This document shows positions 36,200 through 45,054 of a stretch of 64,000 nucleotides of DNA, in pieces. Position numbers and translations under genes: made by a program. The DNA is from Parapedobacter composti (lineage in GTDB: Bacteria; Bacteroidota; Bacteroidia; Sphingobacteriales; Sphingobacteriaceae): assembly GCF_900112315.1 (NCBI RefSeq), contig NZ_FOLL01000002.1, positions 310,001-374,000 on the forward strand, in the 5' to 3' direction. Numbering within the stretch: the stretch's first letter is position 1; every line of letters begins with the position of its first letter. The notes under the pieces were generated by a model. It was not told the origin of the DNA. It did no database searches and worked only from the letters and a program-made list of their open reading frames with translations.

Positions 36200-36676
36200 A
36201 TGAAACGATTAATCAGTTTATTTACGGCGTTGATAGGCATTGCCATCGCCGCCCACGCCCAGCAAGACATTCCCTCCGCCAAACCCGGCATACAGTATGG
36301 TAAAGCCATTACTCCAAAAGGGGCCATCAGTGTACCGCAACTGGAAGCAAAATTAGCTTCCGACTCCAGTTATACCGGCAAGATAGAAGGCCAGGTCGTG
36401 GAAGTCTGCAAAAAGAAAGGATGTTTTATCCGCATACAACGCGAAGGTTCGGGAGATCCCATCTTGGTGCGTTTCAAAGATTACGGCTTTTTCATGCCAC
36501 AGGATATCGTCGGAAAAACCGTGGTATTGGAAGGCCAAGCCAAGGTAAAGGAAGTTTCTGTGGCCCAGCAACGGCATTTTGCTGAAGATGCCGGGAAAAA
36601 TGCAGACGAAATCGCCAGCATCACTGAACCTAAGGTGGACATCAACATCATAGCCGACGGCGTAGTGGTAAAGTAA
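36200..36676 (+). CDS. DUF4920 exported protein
   Basis: A 158-residue protein with a signal peptide (MKRLISLFTALIGIAIAAHAQ). The mature part matches DUF4920: GKIEGQVVEVCKKKGCFIRI with a paired Cys motif, FKDYGFFMP, and GKTVVLEGQAKVKEVSV. It looks like an OB-type small periplasmic domain, possibly metal-binding through the cysteines; the function is unknown. Its stop directly abuts the folP ATG. Confidence 0.9.
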   Translation: MKRLISLFTALIGIAIAAHAQQDIPSAKPGIQYGKAITPKGAISVPQLEAKLASDSSYTGKIEGQVVEVCKKKGCFIRIQREGSGDPILVRFKDYGFFMPQDIVGKTVVLEGQAKVKEVSVAQQRHFAEDAGKNADEIASITEPKVDINIIADGVVVK

Positions 36677-37501
36677 ATGAACGCAGGGGGCACACTCATC
36701 GACCTCTCCACCCCGAAAGTGATGGGCATCCTGAACATCACGCCCGACTCATTTTTCGACGGAGGCCGATACCATGGAATAGATAACGCCCTGCTGCAAG
36801 CAGAAAAACTGCTGGATGAGGGGGCAGACATATTAGATATCGGCGCCTACTCGTCGCGGCCGGGCGCGGCGGAAGTCAGCCCTGCCGAAGAGCAGGCACG
36901 CCTTATTCCCGTCATAGAAGCCTGCCGCCGTCAATTCCCCGACGCCATACTGTCCGTCGACACATTCCGAGCCGACGTGGCCCGATCGAGCATCGCTGCG
37001 GGCGCACACCTTATTAATGACATTTCGGGCGGCACGTTGGATCACCGCATGTTTGCCACCATTGCCGAATTACAGGTGCCATACATCCTCATGCACATGC
37101 GCGGCACGCCCAATACCATGCAACAACTGACGGACTACACCGATGTGGTGCAGGAGATCAACCTATACTTTGGAAAACAAGTAGCCGCCCTGCGTGCCCT
37201 TGGCATAAAAGATATCATCCTCGACCCCGGCTTCGGCTTCGCCAAGACCCTGGAACAAAACTACGAACTGCTTCGCCGGATCAACGAACTACATGTACAT
37301 GGATTACCCATCCTCGGGGGAATATCCCGCAAATCCATGATTTACAAAAAGCTAAAGATTGGGCCAGAAGAAGCGCTGAACGGCACCACCGTGCTCAACA
37401 CCGTGCTGCTTACCAAAGGCATAAAACTCCTTCGCGTCCATGATGCCAAGGCCGCTAAAGAAGCCATCACCCTGTTACAGCAAGCCGCCCTGTTGCCATA
37501 A
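36677..37501 (+). CDS. folP: Dihydropteroate synthase
   Basis: A 274-residue TIM-barrel enzyme. The pterin-binding signatures VMGILNITPDSFFDGG and LDIGAYSSRPGAAEV are present, as are SVDTFRADVA, HLINDISGG and ILDPGFGFAKT, and the C-terminal GISRKSMI loop. It joins p-aminobenzoate to the pterin pyrophosphate in folate synthesis and is the sulfonamide target. It is directly coupled to the upstream DUF4920 gene (TAAATG) and convergent with metG. Confidence 0.96.
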   Translation: MNAGGTLIDLSTPKVMGILNITPDSFFDGGRYHGIDNALLQAEKLLDEGADILDIGAYSSRPGAAEVSPAEEQARLIPVIEACRRQFPDAILSVDTFRADVARSSIAAGAHLINDISGGTLDHRMFATIAELQVPYILMHMRGTPNTMQQLTDYTDVVQEINLYFGKQVAALRALGIKDIILDPGFGFAKTLEQNYELLRRINELHVHGLPILGGISRKSMIYKKLKIGPEEALNGTTVLNTVLLTKGIKLLRVHDAKAAKEAITLLQQAALLP

Positions 37502-37512
37502 TAACCGTTCCG

Positions 37513-39591
37513 CTAACGGACTACGCTGCCCGGCTGCACAGCAGATTGCGGCGCAACAAAATCCAGCCGCCCATCGGCATCCTCAGCCATCAGGATCATA
37601 CCCTGTGAAGTAATCCCTTTGATTTCACGAGGTTCAAGGTTCACCAATATCGACACCTGTTTTCCCACAATCTCTTCGGGGCTGAAAAATTCAGCAATTC
37701 CAGACACCACCGTCCGCTGGTCGAGCCCCGTATCGATGGTTAACTTCAACAATTTCTTGGTTTTAGCCACCTTTTCCGCAGCCAAAATCTTTCCCGCACG
37801 GATATCCATTTTGACAAACTCTTCGAAGCTCACGTTTCCTTTGGCTTCGGCTACCGCCTTGGCCGGCTGTATGCTTGCCACGGCCTTGGCATTGGAAAGC
37901 TTGGCCAGTTGCACATCCACCTGTTTGTCAGTGATTTTTTCAAAAAGTAGCTGTGCTTCTCCCAGTTGATGCCCTGCCGGAAGCAGCGGATCGCCGCCAG
38001 CGAGGTTCCAATCGTACCCCTCAAAATTGAGCATCTCAAACATTTTCTGCGCTGTACGCGGCAGAAACGGCTGCGCTATCACCGCCAGATTGGCTGTAAG
38101 CTGTAAGCTCACGTTCAACACCGTTTTTACCCGTTCTTCATCCGTTTTGATAAGCTTCCAAGGTTCAGCATCCGCCAGGTACTTGTTGCCCAAACGCGCT
38201 ACGTTCATAACCTGCGCCAGCGCTTCACGGAAACGGAACTGCGTAATCGACCCCGCAATATGCTTGGGGTAGCGCGCCAGTTCACTGAAGATAAAGCGAT
38301 CCGTGTCCGTTAGCTCCGACCCCACTACCACCTTGCCGCCGAAATACTTGTGGGAAAGCACCAACACTCGGTTCACGAAGTTGCCCAGAATTGCCACCAA
38401 TTCGTTATTGATACGCGCCTGGAAATCCTTCCACGTAAACTCACTGTCGGCCGTCTCCGGCAGGATAGATGTCAGCACATAACGAAGCTCATCCTGCTTA
38501 TTCGGAAACTCGTCCAAGTATTCGTGCAACCAGACAGCATGATTGCGCGAAGTCGACAACTTATCTCCTTCCAAGTTAAGGAACTCATTGGCCGGCACAT
38601 TCTCCGGCAAAATATACTCACCGTGCGCATGAAGAATGCTGGGAAACGTGATGCAATGGAATACGATATTATCTTTACCGATGAAATGAATCAGACACGC
38701 GTTATCCGCTGGGTTGGCCTGTTTCTTCCAATACTTTTCCCAGTCGTTGCCCGTATCCAGCGCCCATTGTTTTGTGGCAGAGATGTAGCCGATAGGCGCA
38801 TCCAGCCACACATATAACTTTTTACCCTTAGCTTCATCCAACGGCACGTCCACGCCCCAGTCCAAATCACGTGTCATCGAACGCGGTTGCAAGCCCGATT
38901 TCAGCCAAGAACGGCATTGCCCGTACACATTAGATTTCAGCACATCTCTCTTTCCCTCCAGCAACCATTGCTCAAGCCATGGCTGGTATTTATCCAATGG
39001 CAAATACCAATGCTTAGTTTCACGCAGCACCGGCGGCTTGCCGCTCAGTGTCGAAATGGGATTAATCAAATCTGTAGGATTGAGCGAAGTACCGCATTTT
39101 TCACACTGATCCCCATAGGCCCCTTCGCTTTTACAATTGGGGCAGGTACCTGTGATATAGCGATCCGCTAAAAACTGATGATAGTCCTCATCGTAATATT
39201 GTTCAGTCACCTGCTCGATAAACTCCCCCTTCTCATACAGGTTCAGGAAAAACTCCTGGGACAATTCATGATGAACGCGCTCAGAAGTACGGTGGTAAAT
39301 ATCGAATGAAATGCCGAACTGCTCAAAGCTCGCTTTGATTTGGGCATGGTATTTATCGATAATCGCCTGCGGCGTGGTCCCCTCTTTCTTCGCTTTGATG
39401 GTAATGGCAGCGCCGTGTTCATCTGAGCCGCAGACATACACCACATCTTTCCCGTTAAGGCGCAAAAAACGCACATAAATATCTGCCGGAATATAGGCCC
39501 CCGCAAGGTGCCCGATGTGCAGTGGGCCGTTCGCATAAGGCAAAGCCGAAGTAACCGTATAACGTTTGAAAGGTAAAGCTTTATTACTCAA
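37513..39591 (-). CDS. metG: Methionyl-tRNA synthetase
   Basis: A 692-residue protein. The HIGH motif appears as [11 protein letters not shown] near residue 20, a zinc knuckle [18 protein letters not shown] near 150, the KMSKS region as [10 protein letters not shown] near 340, and a C-terminal tRNA-binding OB domain (about 580-692, [16 protein letters not shown]). The start appears to be a TTG at 39589-39591, because an in-frame TGA lies two codons before it and no ATG lies close downstream before the conserved core. It charges tRNA-Met. Confidence 0.95.
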   Translation of the reverse strand: MSNKALPFKRYTVTSALPYANGPLHIGHLAGAYIPADIYVRFLRLNGKDVVYVCGSDEHGAAITIKAKKEGTTPQAIIDKYHAQIKASFEQFGISFDIYHRTSERVHHELSQEFFLNLYEKGEFIEQVTEQYYDEDYHQFLADRYITGTCPNCKSEGAYGDQCEKCGTSLNPTDLINPISTLSGKPPVLRETKHWYLPLDKYQPWLEQWLLEGKRDVLKSNVYGQCRSWLKSGLQPRSMTRDLDWGVDVPLDEAKGKKLYVWLDAPIGYISATKQWALDTGNDWEKYWKKQANPADNACLIHFIGKDNIVFHCITFPSILHAHGEYILPENVPANEFLNLEGDKLSTSRNHAVWLHEYLDEFPNKQDELRYVLTSILPETADSEFTWKDFQARINNELVAILGNFVNRVLVLSHKYFGGKVVVGSELTDTDRFIFSELARYPKHIAGSITQFRFREALAQVMNVARLGNKYLADAEPWKLIKTDEERVKTVLNVSLQLTANLAVIAQPFLPRTAQKMFEMLNFEGYDWNLAGGDPLLPAGHQLGEAQLLFEKITDKQVDVQLAKLSNAKAVASIQPAKAVAEAKGNVSFEEFVKMDIRAGKILAAEKVAKTKKLLKLTIDTGLDQRTVVSGIAEFFSPEEIVGKQVSILVNLEPREIKGITSQGMILMAEDADGRLDFVAPQSAVQPGSVVR

Positions 39592-39664
39592 TGTGTTTCA
39601 ATTTAGTCGGCAAGCAACGGTTCAATTTTACACAAAAATGAACCCCTAAACTTGCAAGTTTTGG

Positions 39665-39672
39665 CAAAGATA
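39665..39672 (-). promoter_or_regulatory. -7 element for metG
   Basis: Minus-strand TATCTTTG matches TAnnTTTG and lies 73 bp before the TTG start of metG. Confidence 0.5.
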
Positions 39673-39689
39673 AGTCAATTTTGCGTGAT

Positions 39690-40097
39690 ATGGCAACACT
39701 ATCATCATTGAGCAAATTCAAAAATACCGGCCTATTGCTTATCCGGATTGGGCTGGGAATCATGTTTATCATGCACGGTTATCCGAAGCTTTTGGGCGGC
39801 CCAGAACGCTGGGAAAGCGTTGGTGGAGCCATGGGCACCATAGGCATAACTTTTTTACCCATGTTATGGGGGTTGCTGGCCGCCTTAGCTGAAACCGCAG
39901 GCGGCTTCTTCTTCCTCATCGGACTACTCTTCAGACCCACCGCCGTGGTGCTCGCATTCACCATGCTTATTGCCGCCCTGTTTCACCTCGGCAAAGGTGA
40001 TGGACTGATGGGCGCGTCCCACGCCATTGAAGTCGGTGTCGTATTCCTTGGACTTGCCTTTGTCGGCCCCGGTAAATATAGTATAGACAAACGATAA
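39690..40097 (+). CDS. DoxX family membrane protein
   Basis: The ATG at 39690 (MATLSSLSKFKNTG) gives 135 residues with four membrane helices. The DoxX motifs LLIRIGLGIMFIMHGYPKL and AALAETAGGFFFLIGLLFRPTA are present. Proteins of this family are small inner-membrane proteins with poorly known roles, often redox-linked. The methyltransferase gene follows after 4 bp. Confidence 0.88.
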   Translation: MATLSSLSKFKNTGLLLIRIGLGIMFIMHGYPKLLGGPERWESVGGAMGTIGITFLPMLWGLLAALAETAGGFFFLIGLLFRPTAVVLAFTMLIAALFHLGKGDGLMGASHAIEVGVVFLGLAFVGPGKYSIDKR

Positions 40098-40101
40098 CCC
40101 C

Positions 40102-40755
40102 ATGAGCAACCCCATTGATTTCCGAACCGTAGCGGCGCAACTGGCCAAGCCCGAGGGTGAAGAAGGCGTCAAAACCGCCGAACATATGAACATCAGTAAT
40201 GCCGACATGACCCGGCATGCTATCGACCTGCTGGATTGCCGGGAAGGTGACCACGTCTTGGAAATCGGGCCGGGCAACGGGCGTTTTGCAGCGCACGTAC
40301 TTTCCAAGGCCCCCGGTATCCGCTACACCGGCGCCGATATTTCATCTACCATGGTCGAAACCGCCCGCAAAATCAACCGGAAGCAAATCGATGAGGGCCG
40401 CGCAACCTTTATACAGGTAAACGGAGTCCAGTTTCCGTTCCCTGACAGTTCGTTCAACAAGGTGTTTACCGTCAACACATTATACTTTTGGGCCAATCCA
40501 GCCGTACAGCTCGCTGAAATAAAACGCCTGCTTAAGCCGCAAGGAACATGGTGCCTAGCTATCGCCAGCAAAGCGTTTATGGAAACCCTGCCTTTTGCAG
40601 CCTACGGATTTACATTGTATACACCCGAAGAAGCACAACAGTTGCTCGCGGCTAATGGGTTTACCGTGGTCGACACTATCGTACGGCAACATCCGACCAC
40701 CAGCGCCCACAAGCAAGAAGTGCTTCGCGAAGAAATATTCATCCTAGCCCAATAA
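40102..40755 (+). CDS. Class I SAM-dependent methyltransferase
   Basis: The 217-residue protein has SAM motif I HVLEIGPGNGRFAAHVL near residue 50, an acidic residue after strand 2 (YTGADISSTMVE) and motif post-I KVFTVNTLYFWANP, typical of the Methyltransf_11 fold. The substrate is not indicated. It is probably cotranscribed with doxX and is the last chromosomal gene before tRNA-Glu and the integrated element. Confidence 0.88.
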   Translation: MSNPIDFRTVAAQLAKPEGEEGVKTAEHMNISNADMTRHAIDLLDCREGDHVLEIGPGNGRFAAHVLSKAPGIRYTGADISSTMVETARKINRKQIDEGRATFIQVNGVQFPFPDSSFNKVFTVNTLYFWANPAVQLAEIKRLLKPQGTWCLAIASKAFMETLPFAAYGFTLYTPEEAQQLLAANGFTVVDTIVRQHPTTSAHKQEVLREEIFILAQ

Positions 40756-40803
40756 GTATATATGACGACAATTGCCAACCCTGCACAAAAAATTCAATAA
40801 TAT

Positions 40804-40834
40804 TTTGGAATGAATAGAAATACTTCTATTTTTG
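40804..40834 (+). promoter_or_regulatory. Promoter for tRNA-Glu
   Basis: TTTG at 40804-40807 and TATTTTTG at 40827-40834 with a 19-bp spacer match the consensus. The tRNA begins 42 bp further on. Confidence 0.7.
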
Positions 40835-40875
40835 CAGACCGAAAAATCCAAGCCGGTCCTTTTCGGAAGGAAAAA

Positions 40876-40947
40876 GGCCCGTTCGTCTAGGGGTTAGGAC
40901 GTGAGATTTTCATTCTCAAAACAGGGGTTCGATTCCCCTACGGGCTA
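40876..40947 (+). tRNA. trnE: tRNA-Glu (anticodon TTC), integration site
   Basis: Cloverleaf with acceptor GGCCCGT/ACGGGCT (first pair G-T), D-arm TCTAGGGGTTAGGAC, anticodon stem TGAGA/TCTCA around TTTTCAT with TTC, and T-loop GGTTCGATTCC. Its 3' end is the left copy of the element's direct repeat, so the insertion keeps the tRNA intact. Confidence 0.95.
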
Positions 40948-40948
40948 C
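40935..40948 (+). repeat. Left attachment repeat (attL core)
   Basis: CCCCTACGGGCTAC, covering the last part of the tRNA-Glu T-arm and acceptor plus one base. An identical copy lies at 54211-54224 in direct orientation. Confidence 0.88.
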
Positions 40949-40980
40949 CGAGAAGCTCCAAAGAGAGCCGACAAGATTCA

Positions 40981-41010
40981 AAACCGCCTTTAAATATATT
41001 TAAAGGCGGT
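40981..41010. terminator. Perfect 30-bp palindromic terminator inside the left end
   Basis: AACCGCCTTTAAATA and its exact complement form an uninterrupted palindrome followed by a T-tract on the plus strand. It ends tRNA-Glu transcription before the integrase gene and supplies the terminator lost by insertion. Confidence 0.85.
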
Positions 41011-41052
41011 TTTTCATTTTATAGGGTTCGTCGGAATTCACCCGAATTCGAC

Positions 41053-41077
41053 AAAAAGAACCCCCAAAAGAACCCCC
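41053..41077 (+). repeat. Tandem arm-type repeats, left end
   Basis: Two copies of AAAAGAACCCCC repeat with a 12-bp period (41054 and 41066). Near-identical tandem copies lie at the right end (54137-54161). Position and spacing suggest integrase arm-binding sites. Confidence 0.65.
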
Positions 41078-41146
41078 GACGCCTTGCGTGTCCGCGCAAT
41101 ATTTGGTATCTTGCATCATTGTTTAACGGTTTAAAATCAGAGGATT

Positions 41147-42505
41147 ATGAGCAGAACGGTAAAAATCGAATGTGGTATCAGTTTCCGGTTGAGGGAAACG
41201 GGAGCCACCAAACCAACGCCCATAACGTGCTTCGTGGAGTACAACGGCAAACCCGTGGTGAAGATACCCACGGGAACAAAGGTACACCCCGCCAAATGGA
41301 ACCCCGAAAAGGAAAGACCCATCGGCGGACTGAAAGGGCTTGAATCGGCCGAGGCGAACGCCATCGTCGAGAAGCTTGCCACCGTAAAGGCTACGGTCGA
41401 AAGCGAGTACCGAACCTACGTGAACAAATTCCAGAGCTATCCCGATAAGGCTATCTTCAAGGAACAGGTAATAGTACTACTTGCAGGGGCAACCACGGTA
41501 AAGGCATCCGACCCCAGCCAGTCGCTGATTTCCTTTTTCGACCGACAGGTAAAACTTAGCCGTGAGGGCAAGCGTACCGTGCTGAAAGGCAAACGGGCAG
41601 GGATGCGGTACAGGGAGAACACCATCCGCTCCTACGAGGGTAGCCGAACGCTATTGCAGGAATATGTGGAGCATAGGAAGTTGAAAAGACTGAACTTCGA
41701 TAACGTAACAATGGACTTCTACCATGACCTGCGGGATTATATGTTCACCGACAGGAGTTTTTCGCTCAACTACTTCGGAAAGGTCATCAAGCACATCAAA
41801 CTGTTCATGGGAGAGGCAAAGGAACTCGGTTGGCACGCCAACGAGATATACAAGTCAAAGGCTTTCATCAAGGTGGAGGAAGAAACCGATGCCGTATATA
41901 ACGATATAGAGCAGTTGGGGGCAATACATTCCGTTGACCTAACAGGCCATCCAGGTCTGAAGAACGCGCGCGACCTTTATCTGCTCGGCGCATGGAGCGG
42001 ACTCCGCTTTCAGGACTATTCGGTATTAGCGGACAAAGCACGGGTTCATGGCGACTTTATCCATATCGAAACCGAAAAAACAGGGGTTTTCGTTGCGATT
42101 CCGATATTGCCCGTCACCCGTGAAATATTGGAAAGCTACCGCTTGGAAGATGGAACCTATCTTTACCCAAAACCCATCAGTAACCAAAAGCTGAACGATT
42201 ACATCAAGATTATCGGGAAGATGGCCGGACTTACCCACCCTGTCAGCATTACCGTACCGCAGGGCGGTACAAGGGTACAGGTGACCATTCCTTTCTATGA
42301 TGCGATGGGAACACATACGGCAAGGCGTTCCTTTGCCACCAATATGTACAAGCATTACAGGCTTCCCACATTCACCATCATGAAGATAACGGGGCATACC
42401 ACGGAAACCAATTTCTTTAAATATATCAAGATGACCCGTGAGGAAAACGCACAGCTCATACTTGATACGGTGACCGCAAAAATAGAACTGGAAAAGGCAG
42501 GATGA
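41147..42505 (+). CDS. int: Tyrosine recombinase / site-specific integrase
   Basis: A 452-residue integrase. An N-terminal arm-binding-like domain (about 1-95) precedes a SAM-like core-binding domain (about 100-215). The catalytic domain holds Arg in WSGLRFQDYS (near 286), HTARRSFA (His near 389, Arg 392), TGHTTETNFFKYIK (His near 416) and nucleophile Tyr near 426. It belongs to the Bacteroides-type integrases that use tRNA ends. It lies 200 bp from attL, and a promoter-like TTG...TATCTTGC is 30 bp upstream. It should catalyse integration and, with the HTH protein, excision. Confidence 0.95.
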   Translation: MSRTVKIECGISFRLRETGATKPTPITCFVEYNGKPVVKIPTGTKVHPAKWNPEKERPIGGLKGLESAEANAIVEKLATVKATVESEYRTYVNKFQSYPDKAIFKEQVIVLLAGATTVKASDPSQSLISFFDRQVKLSREGKRTVLKGKRAGMRYRENTIRSYEGSRTLLQEYVEHRKLKRLNFDNVTMDFYHDLRDYMFTDRSFSLNYFGKVIKHIKLFMGEAKELGWHANEIYKSKAFIKVEEETDAVYNDIEQLGAIHSVDLTGHPGLKNARDLYLLGAWSGLRFQDYSVLADKARVHGDFIHIETEKTGVFVAIPILPVTREILESYRLEDGTYLYPKPISNQKLNDYIKIIGKMAGLTHPVSITVPQGGTRVQVTIPFYDAMGTHTARRSFATNMYKHYRLPTFTIMKITGHTTETNFFKYIKMTREENAQLILDTVTAKIELEKAG

Positions 42506-42521
42506 ACAAAAGAAAGCGCAC

Positions 42522-43580
42522 ATGAACTTAAAGGACTTAAAACACCTAAACAGCCTACTTGCCGACTTCACTTGGTACGGTCGCACATTCCTGCAAACGG
42601 GTACGGGTTTGGAATGGGATGCCATCGGCGGACGGGATTATTTTGCCACCGCTTGGATGGAATTTTTCAAGGGCATCAACGATGGCACATACCACCGATT
42701 GGCAGAGGCAATAACCGATGCACCTTACATACCCCACTTTCGGGGGGAAGTGCAGAAAGAACTGAACCCCTTGCTTGCCGAACTGGAAGCGATGGCCGTA
42801 GAGCAGGGCTTGCACAAGATAAAGGTGCGCATTGACGTAGGGAAATTCAAGCGTTATGAAACGAAGTTAAGGCAATTGAGTGCAGACGGCATTGTTTTCG
42901 ACATCATACAGGACGATGACGATATCCGTGACACCTATTTCATAGACGGAGACCCCGACCAAATCCGCTCCTACCTCATGCACGGCATAAAGGGAGTTAT
43001 CCACCGTTACACTTCCGCAGAGCAGGAGAAAATAAGGGGGCTTGAAATCAGGCTAAAGGAACTTGAAACCGAGTTACAGGAAAAGAACGGTCTTTTGAAC
43101 ACCCGTGACCTCATGTACCAAGACCTCGCCCGAACCGTAAAGGAACAGCAGGAGGAAATAACCGCCATTACGGAGCGCAACCGCACGTTGGAGGGAATAC
43201 TGTCGGAATACAGCAAGGAGGAAGAAGAAGCAACCATTGCAGAAATTGAACCATCCGCCCCCATCAAGGACGGCAAACTGCGCATGTACTTCCTTTACAA
43301 ACTCGGCTTCCTTGACAAGACCATTTGGAACGATGGGATAAAATATAAACACATGGCTACAATCCTACGGAAAATTCTTTGCGGTGAAATGATTACACAG
43401 GTTTCAGCCCTGCGTTACGCCAAACTGTTCAACTCAACGGGAAGTACGGAGCTAAAACATTTCGAATCCGAAAACGAATCTACGGTATTGGACTATCTGA
43501 AAAGCGTTTGCCCCGACATGGATTTTCCCAAAGGCAGGTTTGTCAACGACATCAGAAAGAACACGGGCAGGAGCGGATAG
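42522..43580 (+). CDS. Element-encoded protein with central coiled coil, function unknown
   Basis: A 352-residue protein that I do not recognise. Residues 1-160 are mostly helical with many aromatics (LADFTWYGRTFLQTGTGLEW). Residues about 165-240 form a strong coiled coil rich in Glu, Lys and Leu. The C-terminal 100 residues (LYKLGFLDKTIWNDG... LKHFESENESTVLDYLKSV) form a compact helical domain that loosely recalls the C-terminus of RteC, an excision regulator of Bacteroides elements. It directly follows int (16 bp), as excision or regulatory genes often do. Confidence 0.55.
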   Translation: MNLKDLKHLNSLLADFTWYGRTFLQTGTGLEWDAIGGRDYFATAWMEFFKGINDGTYHRLAEAITDAPYIPHFRGEVQKELNPLLAELEAMAVEQGLHKIKVRIDVGKFKRYETKLRQLSADGIVFDIIQDDDDIRDTYFIDGDPDQIRSYLMHGIKGVIHRYTSAEQEKIRGLEIRLKELETELQEKNGLLNTRDLMYQDLARTVKEQQEEITAITERNRTLEGILSEYSKEEEEATIAEIEPSAPIKDGKLRMYFLYKLGFLDKTIWNDGIKYKHMATILRKILCGEMITQVSALRYAKLFNSTGSTELKHFESENESTVLDYLKSVCPDMDFPKGRFVNDIRKNTGRSG

Positions 43581-43650
43581 ACACCTTTTGCCCTGTTTTA
43601 TTTCCGTCGGAAATTCCGTATATTTACATTGACAAGTCTATAAAGAGAAC

Positions 43651-43857
43651 ATGAAAAAGAGAAAGATGGCAATGGTTGCCAGCCAAGTAAAGATAGACGA
43701 GGAAGACCTACGGGATATCCAGTTTTGGTTAGACCGTCCAGCTTCCGAGCGGATAGCCGAAGTGACACGCCTGCGCAGGGCATATTACAGTTGGTTGCTC
43801 GGAACATACCCCCAACACATGGAAAAAACAGTAACCCAGCGCAACGATGATATTTGA
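43651..43857 (+). CDS. Small protein paired with nucleotidyltransferase
   Basis: A 68-residue protein with a basic start (MKKRKMAMVASQVKIDEED), then a helical segment DIQFWLDRPASERIAEVTRLRRAYY. It overlaps the nucleotidyltransferase start by 11 bp, so the two are translationally coupled. From memory, the same small protein often precedes such nucleotidyltransferases in Bacteroidota, suggesting a two-gene unit in which it could be the antidote or partner. No function has been shown that I can state. Confidence 0.65.
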   Translation: MKKRKMAMVASQVKIDEEDLRDIQFWLDRPASERIAEVTRLRRAYYSWLLGTYPQHMEKTVTQRNDDI

Positions 43858-44344
43858 ACAGGATTTTACCGACTTCGTCCAGCTTCTGAACGACCACCAA
43901 GTGAAATACATGGTGGTAGGTGCTTATGCCCTTTCCTTTCACGGCAGGCCGAGGCACACGGGAGACCTTGATATATGGATAAAACCCGATGCGGAGAACG
44001 CGGGCAAAATGGTCAAGGTGATAGCGGAGTTCGGATTTGGCCAGCTTGGGCTTGCCGAGGAAGACTTCCTACGGGAAAATTACGTTACCCAATTGGGTTA
44101 TCCGCCATTGCGCATAGACATCCTTAACGCCATATCGGGAGTTGACTTCGATGAGGCGTACAATACCCGTCTGGAAACCGAAATAGACGGACTGGAAATA
44201 TCGTTTATCAGTGCCAATGACCTCATCCGCAACAAGCGGAACGTGGGAAGACCCAAAGACATTGGGGATATCGAAGCACTTGAAAAGCTGAAAAAGCAAC
44301 AAGGGGACGAACCTACCCAAAGAAAAAGAGGACTAAGAAGATAG
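43847..44344 (+). CDS. Nucleotidyltransferase (DUF6036/AbiEii-like)
   Basis: A 165-residue minimal nucleotidyltransferase. The motif YMVVGAYALSFHGRPRHTGDLDIWI contains the Gly pair replaced by G-A and the two metal Asp (GDLDIW); a third acidic residue follows in PPLRIDILNAISG. The end ANDLIRNKRNVGRPKDIGDIEAL is a conserved helical tail. Relatives act as toxins that transfer nucleotides to tRNA in type IV-like systems; this may be such an enzyme, paired with the overlapping 68-residue protein. Confidence 0.75.
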   Translation: MIFEQDFTDFVQLLNDHQVKYMVVGAYALSFHGRPRHTGDLDIWIKPDAENAGKMVKVIAEFGFGQLGLAEEDFLRENYVTQLGYPPLRIDILNAISGVDFDEAYNTRLETEIDGLEISFISANDLIRNKRNVGRPKDIGDIEALEKLKKQQGDEPTQRKRGLRR

Positions 44345-44453
44345 CCGATATATTTTAAACAGTACCGCAGGGCATCCCATCGAACAAAAATGAAATAGTG
44401 ACCAATCCCCCTTTGAATCCCCCCGAACATTGCTCCATACAAATACGTTTGAT

Positions 44454-44756
44454 ATGGCGCAGATATTCACAAGCTATTCGGACAGGGAGTTCAAGGAAAT
44501 CCTATCCGGACACGTAAAGGAGGCCGTTAGAGAGGCACTCCACGGAGAAACGGCAGAAAAGCCGACCCCACCCCCACAGAACATAGGTTACAGGACGAGA
44601 GCCGAGACACGGCTCATGCTCGGCGTGGCCTATTCCACCATGCACTATTGGGAAAAGGCAGGCATCCTCGTACCCCGACGCATAGGCAGAAAGGTCTACT
44701 ATTCGGACGAGGCCATCCGTGATGCTCTTGCAAAGAGCGGAAAGGGGTTGAAATAA
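44454..44756 (+). CDS. HTH (MerR-like) DNA-binding protein, likely excisionase
   Basis: The ATG at 44454 (MAQIFTSYSDREFKEIL) gives 100 residues. An N-terminal helix is followed by a linker of Pro/Thr, and then a winged-helix of the HTH_17 type (YRTRAETRLMLGVAYSTMHYWEKAGILVPRRIGRKVYYSDEAI). Such small proteins serve as excisionases or regulators in Bacteroidota elements. Its position between the integrase region and the mobilization genes supports that role. Confidence 0.8.
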   Translation: MAQIFTSYSDREFKEILSGHVKEAVREALHGETAEKPTPPPQNIGYRTRAETRLMLGVAYSTMHYWEKAGILVPRRIGRKVYYSDEAIRDALAKSGKGLK

Positions 44757-44955
44757 TGGTGTACCGAAACAATGATATAATGATATATCCAGCTATACCG
44801 TTAGCTACTTTTCTGCACATGCAGATAAGTAGCCACCTCGCCCAAAAGCAGGGTTTCAGCCGAAAAGAATACCGGAAAGACAGCCGGAAAGACCGACCAT
44901 CCGCAGTCAGTTCTCCAAAGGTAAACCTTTGTCGCCCTGTAGGGAGCAAGTTTAT

Positions 44956-45007
44956 TTTTTTGCAATGCAAAAAACCGTTCCCCCACGCTCTGCGGAGTGG
45001 GGAACGG
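44956..45007. other. Candidate oriT with stacked inverted repeats
   Basis: The 44757-45054 gap has no convincing gene. It holds TTTTTTGCA/TGCAAAAAA (44956-44974) followed by a longer hairpin CCGTTCCCC...GGGGAACGG (44975-45007). It sits directly before the mobC and relaxase genes, where origins of transfer are normally placed. Confidence 0.5.
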
Positions 45008-45054
45008 CGGATGCTCCCGGTGGTCGCTGTCCGTAAACTTGGGGAGGTTTGCCA

